In this document: in pieces, positions 47,256-58,985 of the stretch | Numbering within the stretch: the stretch's first letter is position 1 | Layout of the letters: each line of letters starts with the position of its first letter | Assembly: GCA_933228675.1 (NCBI GenBank) | Contig: OW121741.1 | Span: 61,960,863-62,024,862 of the forward strand | Reading direction: 5' to 3' | From: Stomorhina lunata | Lineage: Eukaryota > Arthropoda > Insecta > Diptera > Rhiniidae | Length of the DNA: 64,000 nucleotides | Notes under the pieces: generated by a model | The model's input: the letters and a program-made list of their open reading frames with translations, nothing else | Told to the model about the DNA's origin: nothing | Databases searched by the model: none | Made by a program: the position numbers and the translations under genes

Positions 47256-48630
47256 ATGGAAGATTAGCTAGGTGGAGCTTAAAACTCCAAGGGTTTAAGT
47301 TCGACATCGAGCACAGGAAAGGTAATAAAAATGTAGTTCCTGATATGCTTTCTAGGAATGACATGAAAGAAATCGTCACCGAGAACGTCATCATTGATTT
47401 TAATTCTGAATTTTTCAAGAGTAAAGAGTACTTAGCACTGATAGATAACATAGAACAGAATGAGGATAGATTGCCGGATGTGAAGGTAGACGAGGGAATA
47501 GTGTATAAAAGAGTTAAGTTTAATAGAAATGACATCGAAAATGAGGATGAATGTTGGAAGATTTGGTTGCCGTCGGAATTGACTGAAAGTCTTATAAAAA
47601 ATCCCATGTTGATAATACATCTCATGGAGGTATAGGTAAAACGCTTTACAACATTCGGGAATACTTTTATTGGCCTACAATGGTTAAACAAATTCGGGAA
47701 TATGTAAGAGGGTGTTCAATATGTAAGGAAACAAAGCATCCGAAACAGATTTTACGTCCGCCTATGGGGAACGAAGTTCAGACACAAAGACCCTTTCAGA
47801 AAATCTATATAGATTTCCTCGGACCCTATCCCCGGACAAAATCTGGAAACACGTTCATTTTTATCGTTCTCGATCATAAAACCAAATTTGTTCTTCTAAA
47901 AGCCCTATCTAAAGCTACATCCAAGTCAGTCATCAGGTTTCTCAGAGATGAAGTATTTTACAAGTTCGGAGTACCGGAAACTGTTCATTCGGACAACGGG
48001 AAACAATTCATCTCTGAAGCCTTCAAAGAGTTTTTAAATCTCTTCCTGGTTAAACATATTCGTAGTCCAATTTATTCGCCCCAAGCTAACGCAAGTGAGA
48101 GGGTGAATCAGTCGATCCTTAGTTCTATTAGGAGTTTTTTAAATGGCGACCAAACCAAATTGGACGAAAACTTGTCTAAAATTGAATGTTCCTTAAGATC
48201 GACTATTCACTCTTCCACTGGTGTTACGCCTTATTTCGCTTTAACCGGCTACAATATGATTACCCATGCTGATGCCTACCAAATTCTGAGAAAACTAAAC
48301 GCGGCAGAAGAAGGTGACATGCTTATATTACCAAAGTCCTCACAGATGCAACTAGTACATCAAAAAGTCAGCGAAAAGTTACACGACGCGTATCTAAGAA
48401 ATGTTAAGTCATATAACTTAAAAACCAGACAAATAAAATATATACCCGGTCAAGAAGTATATCGTAAAAACTTTATACAGAGCAACTTTTCCAAAGGTAT
48501 AAATGCAAAGCTATGCAAACCTTGGCTAAAATGTAGAATTAGGAAAGCTATGGGACAAAACCAGTATGAGGTCGAAAATCTTAAGGGACAACTAATAGGG
48601 GTAATTCATGCACAGCACCTGAAACAATAA
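47252..48630 (+). pseudogene. Osvaldo-like pol: RNase H remnant and integrase
   Basis: The first ~30 codons (47252-47345) are the C-terminal tail of RNase H (FDIEHRKGNKNVVPDMLSR). The integrase N-terminal zinc region is broken by a frameshift at about 47600-47615, around the His pair; CSICKET near 47716 supplies the Cys pair. From 47680 to 48630 the catalytic core is open with YIDFLGP (Asp), HSDNGKQF (Asp) and NASERVNQ (Glu), followed by a C-terminal domain. The triad is intact but the protein cannot be made in one piece. No env-like ORF follows. Confidence 0.87.
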
Positions 48631-50380
48631 GAATTACAGAATTTCTAAAGAATTTGCAGTCTACATTGTCACTAGTTTTAGCTAATTATTACGGTTCCAC
48701 CTTCTAAGCCAGATTTAGAACTTCGAAATCTAAACAATAGAAAATAAAAAAAAAAACAATTTATTTACACACAATTTTATTTTAAACTTTATTGAATCGA
48801 ATAAAACGGAATATACAAAAAAATGATTCCTAATGTCATTTTCTTCTATCGTAAATCTTATAAATTTCTAAGAAAAGACAAAAAAATGCACCCGATGTAT
48901 AAGTCTACTTAATGGCATTTTTTTTTTGTTAATCAATATGAAATTGCCCGGAACGCACCTAAAGCATGTAAGAGATAATTACTAAACTTGAAACCTGGTA
49001 TCGTCACCAGAATTCCTTACGATTATAATTCCGACAAACAAGTTTCTGACCAGTAGAATATTCCTGTCAGACTTGAGATATTTTTCGCTTAGTTCAATAA
49101 AAGGTTGAATTTTTTTTTAGTTGCTAACTGATTCAGATTAGTAAACTAAACGTAATTTTTTTGATTTATATACTATAAATTCACAATAAGTATTTTCAAT
49201 TTCTTTATATTTTGTAAAAATATAATTTTTATGTTTGATTTAAAACAATAGTACCTGGTTGACCAAGCCTTCCTCGGAGCTTTATGATAAGCATTTCGAG
49301 GCTAATTTTAAAGTTTTCATATATTATATTTTTATAATTTAACTTTAACTCATTTTGAATAATTTTGGAAATTGGTCATACCAATCGCTAAAGAGCATAC
49401 TATGATCAAATCCATTGTTTACTATTTTATAAAGAACATACATACGGACAGACAAACATTCATTTGTTTAAAAGTTTTAACATTATCAATTTTGTCCCCT
49501 TTTTTTTCATCCACTAATTTGAAAAGAAAAGAGTTCCATATGTGTAACTACTACTTCTTTAGACCAGTTCAATTCCTTACATTTTATAAGAAAGAAGTTA
49601 ATATATTGTTCTTATTCATATTACTTCATGCGGTGTAAATATATCATATTATCTTTTTTTACCCATTTTGGCCCTCGAAATCAAAAAAAAAAAAATACCA
49701 AATACATGTTCAATATTTTTTAAATTAATTTTTTTTACTTGCGATGTTCAAAAAAACAAAAACGACAAGCGAACACTTAATTATTTATTATTGCATTAAA
49801 ATAATATTTTTGTTTTCACACAATTGTAGTGTTATTATTGAATTTTTTTAAATTAATTAGTTGTTTTTTTTTATTTTTTTTGCTGACACTTACATTTGTT
49901 ATTTTTCTACTGTAGAGTTGAAATAAATGGGATCAGCTCAATGTTGCATCGGTGTTTATAACGCTTTCAAATAAGTTGTCGTTGAAAATAAACACACAAG
50001 GAATTTTCATTTTTGTATGTGAAAACTTAAGTTTTCAATATTGTTTTAAGCCGAAAACTACTTTATCGAGTTTTCGAGCTTTTCACATTTATATTTCCGG
50101 CCATTGTTAATTTATTTTTTTTAATTTATGTTATTTATTTTTAAAGTTAAAAAAATTAGTTTTAAAAGATTGCGCTTGAGTTCACCACCGTTAGAGTTAC
50201 AAAATTTAAAAGAGAGATTTTCATTAAGAAACGGTCTTTTATAGTCAAGTTAGCCATTTACAAGTTGGTAGCACTACCATGTCGGCCATTAAGGAAATTC
50301 GGTTTAATAGAGTACAATAAAAAACAATCCTGTTTTCCCTCCACTTTTTCCTCCACAGGTTTTAGAAAAAGTGTAGGCTT
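48631..50380 (+). other. Long 3' non-coding region of the Osvaldo-like element
   Basis: 1.75 kb between pol and the 3' LTR. It is AT-rich with many homopolymers. No signal peptide, furin-type site or envelope-like ORF was found. The expected purine tract just before 50381 is weak (TTTTAGAAAAAGTGTAGGCTT). Confidence 0.5.
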
Positions 50381-52785
50381 TGTGATGGCTACGCCAGTTG
50401 TTTGAATTAATTTCATATTTTTTTTGGTTTGCCATCAGACTGACAAAAAAATATTCAATAGCCACACTAAAATATCCTATGGTAGGTGTAGACGGCATGT
50501 ATAAAGTCTGGCAACACCGATTTTAGACGAGAGTATCAAGTTACTAAGTATTCAATACTTGTTACTCGAAAGTTAAACAACACGGTTGCACATCTACTTT
50601 TGCGATTCATGCAGCATTTTGCTCATTCATAAAAAAATAGTGGCCGTGGTTAGTGAACAATTAAAAATAAAAAAATAAATTAAAGTTACATGTGTGTTTT
50701 ATTGAAAAGTGGATAAGATTGAGTTTGCCAAGTCTAATTTAAGTTGAAATAAAATACGTCGTGCAAACTATTGATAGAATATTACTCTACCGCAGCAATA
50801 AAACCGATATTTTGTTTTTTTGGCCCTTAATGAAATTTTTAAGGAATGGTGCTTTGGTGGTGACCACCACGTGTTTCGTTTGGAAAAACCTGTCTCCTTT
50901 ATCGTTTATGCAGGAAGGTTAGTAGTTTTTTTGTTAGTTCTAAAAAGACGGTTTAAAAAAAAGAGACGTTGTTATTTTTTTAGACCGGCCCTGGAGAAAG
51001 AAAAGTAAAGTAATAGGACTCCGAGTTAGAAGCTATTAAGATTCCGGACAGTGGCTTAGAAGCTTCCAGAGGCACGAGGACCATCCTGACACGGTTTGCT
51101 ATACAAATAAAAATATATAACGGCACTGAAGCGTTTTTTTTGGCGGCGTACGTCTCAAAGCACGTTTGTCAAACACGTTTTACATCATCTGCATTATATT
51201 AAAAGAAAAAATCTGACAATTGATATATACCTACTTAAAACCTAACCTAAAATAATACCGACACCACAATTAATATAAATGTATACACCTATATACTCAC
51301 TTTATACACCTGACATACAATTATATTTACATTTATACACTTAACCTAAAATTATTCTTATACCTACATAACTTATACTATACTTATATACCTATAACTG
51401 TTCTTATATAACTAACCTTATATCATCATGTTAATATAACTGTAGCTATATAACGGTACTAACTTATATACTAAGACTTATTTATGATGTATAAACATAC
51501 TTAACCTAAAAAATAAAATTTTTCTACTTATAACTATTTTTAAAGTTTAATATTATAAATAACAATATTAATATAACCTAAAGATTTATCTAACCAAATT
51601 CTTAATCGCACATTTATAATTTTTGTTTAAACTCATTTTATATTGAAAGTTTTTTAATGAAATGCATAATTTAAAATTTTCTAATTATTCTACACAAAAA
51701 AAAAAAAAACTTAAAGAAATTAAATAAATTGAAATGAACTAATAAAAATTTAAATAAAATCAAATTATAAAATATTCGATTAATTGAAAATTAGGTTAGA
51801 GTAACGGAAACTTATTGAATTAATAAAAATAAGAACAAATTAATATCTTAAATTAAAAATTAAACTAAATGAGTTCCTAAATCAATCTAAAAAAAAAACT
51901 TAATGAAGATTTAAATAAATAAATTTAGAAATATGGAAAAATATGGATGAATAAATAAATAATTTAATAGAACTAATTAAATCTAAGGCTATAACAAAAA
52001 TAAATACGTAACTAAATGCAATTCAAATGATCTAAACAAAAATAAAAAAAAATAAAATTTTGAGAATTTCCTAAATTAAAAAAAAAATAATAATAAAAGT
52101 AATCATAGTGTTTGTAAATTTAAATTAAAAATTAATCCAAATTGAAATAATAGTGAATTTTCAAATGAATATAACTATAGCCAGGTGCTAAATTAAAATA
52201 AAATTTTGAGAATTTCCTAAATTAAAAAAAAATAATAATAAAAGTAATCATAGTGTTTGTAAATTTAAATTAAAAATTAATCCAAATTGAAATAATACTG
52301 AATTTTCAAATGAATATAACTATAGCCAGGTGCTAAATTAAAATAATTTCTAGTTTTAGTATTAAAAATATAACAAATGATATAAATTTGTTTTATGATT
52401 AATCAATTTGTGTAAATTAATTTAAATTTAAAATTAACAAATAAAATATGATAAATATAACTTGAATTAAAAATCAAAATAACCTAAATAAATTCATAAA
52501 ATGAATTAACGAATTATAAGACAAAAAAATATGAATTACCTTAAACTCATGATTAAACTATAAACTTATGAAATAAATAAATATGAAGATAAATAAATAT
52601 GAAGATAAATAAATAACTAAATATAAAAACAAATTATTAAATATATGATTAAAAAAAAAATGAAAAATGAATAATTAAAATAAATTATAAAAATAATAAA
52701 ACAAAAAAAAAAAATAATGAACTAAATAAATACAAAAAAAAAATCCTAAAATTCTGAAATGAAACAACAACTAAATTTATTATAA

Positions 52786-52790
52786 CGAAG
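52786..52790. other. Target-site duplication of the BEL element (left copy)
   Basis: CGAAG here and at 59557-59561; a single CGAAG is present in the unoccupied 5' LTR. Confidence 0.95.
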
Positions 52791-53361
52791 TGTTATAGAA
52801 TTTTGAATTTCTAATTTTTTATTTATCAAAAAATTAATGCAAAAAAAACTAACTTTTATAAAAAAAAAGAATAACAACTATTTTTCTTAATTTTAAAATT
52901 ATAAAAATGTAAATTTTATTTTAACGCGATCCGTTCACTTTGAATACTCAAGAACAATTGAATTTCAATTCTTTTGCAATATATTATTTACCAAAATTCA
53001 TAAAATATAATTATGTGTAACGGGATCATAAAGATGCAAAAAAAATCTTATTTAGATACATATTAACATAAAAAAGATTGATCCCTATTATTTGCTCTCT
53101 CTTATGTATTAAATAATTATTACATATTAACACTCATTATGTATAAGAGTAAAAACAGTAATTCTTTTTTACTCAGTTTGATATTGAAATTAGTAAATGA
53201 GAAAGAGCAAATTGAAGGGAAATAGGGAATAACAAATTAACTCAAATAAAAGTTGTTAAACAACTTGATGACAGTGTGTCATAAAAATATATTAACAATA
53301 AAATTTTAATTATTTAAAAATTATTTAATATTAAATTCAATAGTTGTTGGTTTTCGCAACA
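52791..53361 (-). repeat. BEL element 3' LTR (left on the map)
   Basis: 571 bp, TGTTATAGAATTTTG to GGTTTTCGCAACA on the plus strand; the partner is at 58986-59556. Confidence 0.95.
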
Positions 53362-53375
53362 TACTCCTCCCCAAG
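53362..53375 (-). promoter_or_regulatory. BEL element polypurine tract
   Basis: On the minus strand CTTGGGGAGGAGTA directly precedes the 3' LTR, as expected for the plus-strand primer. Confidence 0.85.
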
Positions 53376-53499
53376 AACCACTGTTCTTAACGTTGTTTAA
53401 TATAGGCTTATCGTTGGAAGTATTTTAGTCGAGCCCAGCGGGCTCCGCTATGCTTCGACTCACAGCGAAATATATAAACCTATATTATATGACGATTGA

Positions 53500-56400
53500 T
53501 TAATTTTCAATGGGCTCCATCTCCTTGGGGGTTGAAAAAATGTTATCTGTGGGGAGTAAACACAATTTAGTTATAGGTCTTTTAAATGTTTTTTGTTTAG
53601 ATAAAATTGTTGCCACTCTTACGCGTCCATCCGTGCCAGGATGGATTTCCTGAATTCTTCCAAGACACCATTGTCCTGGGGCACATCTGTCGTCCTTTAT
53701 GAGAACAAGATCTCCCATTTTTATATTGCGTTGATCGTTAAACCATTTTGGGCGAGACTGCAAACGGTTGAGATATTCAGAATACCATCTCTTCCAAAAT
53801 GATTGTTTCATTCTCTCAATGGCTTTCCATCTTGTTAAATGTTGAGGATTTGTGTCCAGCAAGTTTTCTTCTTGTACACAAACGGTAGGCTCGCCAATGA
53901 GAAAGTGTGCAGGCGTCAATGCATCGTTATCGGTTGGATCAGTGGAAAGAGGGCAGAGTGGGCGTGAATTTAGACAGCCCTCGATCTGACATAGCAAAGT
54001 AGAAAGTTCTTCGTAACTCAAAGCACGATCAGTCATTATACGTTTTAAATGATATTTGACCGATTTAACACCGGCCTCCCACAATCCTCCGAAATGCGGG
54101 GAGGCTGGTGGGATAAAGTGCCAATTGGTTTCGCCAACTGATAGAGTTTGTCGAAGTTCCTCTGGTAGTGAAGATTGGCTTCGATGATGAAGTACTTGCA
54201 GTTCTTTAGAAGCCCCTACAAAATTAGTTCCACAGTCCGAGTATATATCAGTGCAAGTTCCTCTTCGAGACACAAAACGTCGAAATGCGGCCAAAAATCC
54301 ATTAGTGCTTAGATCCGATACGGTTTCCAAATGTATGGCCTTGGTTACCATACATATAAATACACAGATATAGCCTTTGCACAAAACGGCAGATCGTAGT
54401 GTTGAATTTTTGAGAGTAATGGGTCCAGCAAAATCTACACCGCAATGTTTAAATGGTCTGGTCATGTTAACGCGAACCGAAGGTAGATTTCCCATAATTT
54501 GTTGGGAAGTCTTTGCTTTATATCTAAAACAACGGACACAATTATTAATGATCTTTTTAGCTATTTGATTACCTGAGATAATCCAAAATTTTCGTTTAAC
54601 ATAAGACATAGTTAAAGTCAAACCTCCATGTAGAGTTTTTTGGTGAGAGTCCAGAACAACCAAAATAGACAAGGGATTGTTTTTGCCTAATAAAATGGGG
54701 TGTTTTGTAGAGTATGCCAAGTCCGCATTTTCCAGTCTTCCACCAACTCTAATAATGCCTCTATCGTCCATGAAAGGCATTAATTTTAAGATGTGTTTGT
54801 TTTTAACAGCAACGTTAGAATTTAAGTTTTTAATCTCGGTATGAAAATCAATTGATTGGGTGACTTTAACAAGTCTATCTAATGAGTTTTTGATTTCTGA
54901 AGTTGTAAGCGGTCCAAATAATTTGGAGCTGTCCAGTTTACAGTTATTGCAGAATCGTAAACAAAGTGCACAAATTCTGACTAATTTATTTAGTGACGAA
55001 AACTTTTGAAAAATATGAGGGTATGTCGATTCATTAAAAACATTGGCTACAATCTTAGATTTACGTTCTTCTAATTTTGTTTCTACATTGAAAATATTTG
55101 TTGGCCAACATGAAGGTGGTCCTTTCAAAAACTCTGGCCCATGCCACCACATAGTGTCTTTTACAAGATCTTCGGGTAAAATTCCCCTTGAAGCAGAGTC
55201 TGCTGGATTATGTGCAGATGGAACATATCTCCACTGGTGTGTATTTGAATGTCGCTGTATCTCTGCGACTCGATTTGAAACATATACACTCCACTTAGAA
55301 GGATGTTTCCTTATCCAGCTAAGCACTGTAGTACTATCGCTCCAGTATGTAATATTTTTAATAGAAATATCTGACAGAGATTCTTTCACCTTTCTAGCCA
55401 ATTTTACCAAAAGTGTGGCAGCGCAAAGTTCCAGCCGAGGAATGGTTACGGTTTTTACCGGTGTAACCTTAGTCTTTGCTTGCAGAATGTGGACACAAAC
55501 ATTTTCTAAAAAATATACCCTTATGTATACTACTGCAGCATATGCATCATTTGATGCATCACAAAAGCAATGCAGTTCTACTGCAGCTGAAGGATTATAA
55601 TTCAACCACCTTGGAATTTTTATTTCTTCAAGGTTTTTCAAAGTATTTTTATATTTTAGCCAAGTATTTTTTATATGTTGTGGGACGTCTGAGTCCCAGT
55701 CAAGTCCCTCCAACCATAGTTTTTGAAAAATGATTTTAGCCATGATAGTGGACGGGGCAAGCCATCCTAATGGATCAAATAATTTAGCGGATTCAGAAAG
55801 GATTATGCGTTTTGTAACTTTATCAGTTAACGGCGCATATGCCTTGAACGAGAATGTATCAGAACTAGGTATCCACTGGATCCCTAGTGTTTTTACCACA
55901 TTATCATGGTCAAAATTTAAGGATACTGATTTTTCCCTAAATTCTTCAGGTATGTTAAGTAAGAGCTCAGGAGAATTAGTAATCCATTTCCTAAGATTAA
56001 AACCTCCACTCTTAAGCAAAGTACATAAATTTTTCTGCAGAGAAATCGCATCGTTCAATGAATCAGAGCCAGAAATTATATCATCTACATAGGAATCGTA
56101 TTTAAGAATTTTTGATTCAATTGGAAATGAAGTAGAGTAGTCCTCAGATAATTTTTGAAGAACTCTTATTGATAAAAAGGGTGCTGGAGACGTCCCGTAT
56201 GTTACGGTATTTAACTCGTAAACTGAAATCTCATCAGCAGGGCTAGAACGCCATAAAATTTGCTGAAAACGTCTATGTTCCTGACAAACCTCAATTTGTC
56301 TGAACATTTTTTCAATGTCAGCGCAAAAGCCTATCCTATGACGTCTCCACCTATTGATTATCTGAGGTAGGTCATTTTGAAGAGCTGGTCCGGAACAAAG

Positions 56401-58737
56401 TTCTTCATTAAGAGAAGCTTGACCAGGTAAATGACTGCTACCATCGAACACAACACGTAATTTAGTTGTAGAACTATTTTCTTTTAAAACTCCGTGATGG
56501 GGCAAAACGTAAGAATTTTTACACACATTTGCCGGATAACTTCCTACTTTTTTCATGTGTCCTAACGACTCGTATTCTCTCATAAAATCTTTATATCTTT
56601 CACAAAATAATGGCTGATTAGCAAAACGATTCTCTAATTGTATTAATCTTTTATATGCGCTGATATGGTTATTATTCAAATTAATACATGAAGTACCATT
56701 AACAACAGATTTAAATGGTAAATTTACAAAATAACGACCGTTTTTATCACGTGTCGTTGTATTTACAAAATATTGCTCACACAATAACTCTTCTTCGGTC
56801 AATTGCCTTTTAACTTCAACCTCCTCTTGTTCCCAAAATAATCTGAGGGTATTATCTAAGTTGACCGTATGTACAGTTATGTTAGAAAACGATTGGTCAT
56901 GAGTAGGACCAGAAAACACCCAACCAAACAGACTTTCTTGGAAAAATAAGTTCTTAAACTTGAACGAACTACCTGGTATTATTATTGAGCTTAAAATATC
57001 CGAACCAAGAATGATGTCAATTGGATCAGAATGATCAAACTGTGGATCAGCTAATGACTTTTCTATTACTTGAGGTATTGTAAGTTTTGTAAGACTTGTA
57101 TTTGGTGTGTAGTTTGTTAGTTTGGAAAGAACTAAAGCCGCACAAGAAATTACAGGGCTATAGTCAGTTGAGCATAATTTAAGAACTACCCATGATTTAC
57201 AATGATCAATTTTAGTTTCACCTACACCTTGTACAACACAATTAGATTTGTGTCTTTTAAGACGTAAAAGCTGCGCAGCCCTTTCTGTTACCAACGTCCC
57301 TTGAGACCCTGGGTCCAAAAGTGCCCTAAATGGAAATTTACCGTTTTCGCAGTCTACTATTAAACGAATTGTTGAAAGAATCACGTTGCTAAATAAATGA
57401 ACGTTATTGGACGAAACTTGAACATTTGTAGAAGCTGAGCCATTATTATTAGAAGGAGTTGTAATTGAGGAATGTGATGTCTCAGAACTTTCAGGATTGT
57501 CCTGATGTAAAATGGTATGATGTGCTTGTCTACATATATTACAACGATATGTAGACGTGCAATTATTGTGATGATGACCACATGAAAGGCAATTACGACA
57601 AATATTATTCTTCGAAATTAAGTCTTCTTTCGACTTGGCTGGAAAAGCAAGAAATTTAAAGCACTTTGATAGCGTATGTGGTTTTTTACACAGTAAACAA
57701 GAAACGGGTTGTTTTTGTGTAACTTGATTGGTATGAAAAGAACCTTTCTTTGGCTTTGAATGATTACCCCTTTGAAAACGATTAATTTTATTTGAAGATG
57801 GTAAATCTTCATGTAAAGATTCGAGAGTTCTAAATGTTCTCTCAAGAAATTCGTACATCTCGGTAAGAGTAGGAACTTTAGTAGATGATTTAAGAGATTG
57901 TTCCCAATCTCTACGAGTGGTTAAATCTAACTTCTGTCCAATGAGTGGAATCAGAAGTGGATCCCATGTGGATGTATCAAAGCCTAAGTTTTTAAGCGAA
58001 CTTATACATTCTTGAGTGGTATCAAGAAGAGTTTTTATAGATTGAAAAGAGCCATCCGATTTTTGAATATTTAAAAATCGTTTAACTAAAACATCAACAA
58101 TAACACGCTCATTGTGGTATCTTGATTTTAACGTTGTCCACGCTAAATCATAATTAGCCTCAGTGGCAGATATAGTTTTAATTAAATTTGCGGCTTCACC
58201 CGACAGAGTGCCCTTTAGGTAATAAAATTTTTGCACTTTTGAAAGGGATGTATTATTATGAACAAGAGTGACATAAATATCTGAAAATGAAATCCATTCC
58301 ATGTACTCGCCAGAAAATTTCGGTAAAGAAATCTTCGGCAATTTTGCATCTACACTAGCAGACGTGTCTGCATGACCAGAAGGTAGAGCAAAAGTGCTCG
58401 TATATGGAGGGGAAGAAGTTGCCTCTTCAGGAAACGCATCAAGAATTTCTCCTTTGAAAAGCAGAAACAAATCAATAAAAGCATAAAAGCGGTCTTCCTG
58501 AATGTAGGGAACGTCCTTAGTATTCAAAGAAGTTTCGCGGATAATAGTTCCAATTTCTTCATGATTTTCTTTGAAATGAAGATTTATTTCCTCTATTTCA
58601 TGAAGAATACTAGAAAGGTAACCTTTCGGTTTGTCGGCTTTAAACAAGAACCGCGAATGCAACTTCGTTAGTTGCTCTAAAAAACCACGTTGCTTTTCAA
58701 TAATTTTGTCTAAATCAGCCATCTTACTGATATACAC
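53500..58737 (-). CDS. BEL/Pao gag-pol polyprotein, uninterrupted
   Basis: 1745 codons (the second Met at residue 6, 58722, begins MADLDK and is an alternative start). Order of domains: gag DUF1759-like region about 130-300; Cys/His knuckles 347-410; protease with DPGSQ at 475-479; RT with CADIEKMF (Asp 807) and YVDD 883-886; RNase H with FCDAS (Asp 1060), WSDS (Asp 1134) and HNPAD (Asp 1180). Integrase follows, with His 1365, His 1370, Cys 1400, Cys 1403 and triad GVDFAG (Asp 1435), YSDCGTNF (Asp 1501), GLWEAG (Glu 1554). The C-terminal DUF5641-like domain is at about 1630-1735. All catalytic residues I can place are present and there is no internal stop, so the element may be active. It is a single-ORF gag-pol with no envelope, usual for BEL. 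Confidence 0.95.
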   Translation of the reverse strand: MYISKMADLDKIIEKQRGFLEQLTKLHSRFLFKADKPKGYLSSILHEIEEINLHFKENHEEIGTIIRETSLNTKDVPYIQEDRFYAFIDLFLLFKGEILDAFPEEATSSPPYTSTFALPSGHADTSASVDAKLPKISLPKFSGEYMEWISFSDIYVTLVHNNTSLSKVQKFYYLKGTLSGEAANLIKTISATEANYDLAWTTLKSRYHNERVIVDVLVKRFLNIQKSDGSFQSIKTLLDTTQECISSLKNLGFDTSTWDPLLIPLIGQKLDLTTRRDWEQSLKSSTKVPTLTEMYEFLERTFRTLESLHEDLPSSNKINRFQRGNHSKPKKGSFHTNQVTQKQPVSCLLCKKPHTLSKCFKFLAFPAKSKEDLISKNNICRNCLSCGHHHNNCTSTYRCNICRQAHHTILHQDNPESSETSHSSITTPSNNNGSASTNVQVSSNNVHLFSNVILSTIRLIVDCENGKFPFRALLDPGSQGTLVTERAAQLLRLKRHKSNCVVQGVGETKIDHCKSWVVLKLCSTDYSPVISCAALVLSKLTNYTPNTSLTKLTIPQVIEKSLADPQFDHSDPIDIILGSDILSSIIIPGSSFKFKNLFFQESLFGWVFSGPTHDQSFSNITVHTVNLDNTLRLFWEQEEVEVKRQLTEEELLCEQYFVNTTTRDKNGRYFVNLPFKSVVNGTSCINLNNNHISAYKRLIQLENRFANQPLFCERYKDFMREYESLGHMKKVGSYPANVCKNSYVLPHHGVLKENSSTTKLRVVFDGSSHLPGQASLNEELCSGPALQNDLPQIINRWRRHRIGFCADIEKMFRQIEVCQEHRRFQQILWRSSPADEISVYELNTVTYGTSPAPFLSIRVLQKLSEDYSTSFPIESKILKYDSYVDDIISGSDSLNDAISLQKNLCTLLKSGGFNLRKWITNSPELLLNIPEEFREKSVSLNFDHDNVVKTLGIQWIPSSDTFSFKAYAPLTDKVTKRIILSESAKLFDPLGWLAPSTIMAKIIFQKLWLEGLDWDSDVPQHIKNTWLKYKNTLKNLEEIKIPRWLNYNPSAAVELHCFCDASNDAYAAVVYIRVYFLENVCVHILQAKTKVTPVKTVTIPRLELCAATLLVKLARKVKESLSDISIKNITYWSDSTTVLSWIRKHPSKWSVYVSNRVAEIQRHSNTHQWRYVPSAHNPADSASRGILPEDLVKDTMWWHGPEFLKGPPSCWPTNIFNVETKLEERKSKIVANVFNESTYPHIFQKFSSLNKLVRICALCLRFCNNCKLDSSKLFGPLTTSEIKNSLDRLVKVTQSIDFHTEIKNLNSNVAVKNKHILKLMPFMDDRGIIRVGGRLENADLAYSTKHPILLGKNNPLSILVVLDSHQKTLHGGLTLTMSYVKRKFWIISGNQIAKKIINNCVRCFRYKAKTSQQIMGNLPSVRVNMTRPFKHCGVDFAGPITLKNSTLRSAVLCKGYICVFICMVTKAIHLETVSDLSTNGFLAAFRRFVSRRGTCTDIYSDCGTNFVGASKELQVLHHRSQSSLPEELRQTLSVGETNWHFIPPASPHFGGLWEAGVKSVKYHLKRIMTDRALSYEELSTLLCQIEGCLNSRPLCPLSTDPTDNDALTPAHFLIGEPTVCVQEENLLDTNPQHLTRWKAIERMKQSFWKRWYSEYLNRLQSRPKWFNDQRNIKMGDLVLIKDDRCAPGQWCLGRIQEIHPGTDGRVRVATILSKQKTFKRPITKLCLLPTDNIFSTPKEMEPIEN

Positions 58738-58960
58738 AATTTTAACAAAATTATAAGAAAAACCGTTTTAAATGTTTCAATAAAAAAAAAAGAGATCTAA
58801 ATGTTAAAAAATTTAAATATTTGTGAAATATTTAATTTTAACTCGATTGCACATAAAATTTAAAATTAAACTTAATTTTAAATTTTATTTAATTTTAAAC
58901 TTTATAATAATCGAATTTTTCAAACAAACACTTCACAACTATTTTAACTTCAACACTAGT

Positions 58961-58978
58961 TCCCGGGTTTCGGCACCA
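58961..58978 (-). promoter_or_regulatory. BEL primer-binding site complementary to tRNA-Phe
   Basis: On the minus strand TGGTGCCGAAACCCGGGA matches 18 nt of the tRNA-Phe 3' end (acceptor GCCGAAA pairing strand plus CCA). It sits 7 nt inside the 5' LTR. The tRNA identity is from memory of eukaryotic tRNA-Phe. Confidence 0.85.
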
Positions 58979-58985
58979 AATTTTA

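Noticed and set aside
48631..50380. Possible envelope gene of the Osvaldo-like element
   Set aside because: No ORF over 90 codons with a signal peptide, cleavage site or membrane anchor is present.
55043..56092. Plus-strand ORFs of 85-185 codons within the BEL region
   Set aside because: They are antisense shadows of the strongly supported gag-pol on the minus strand.
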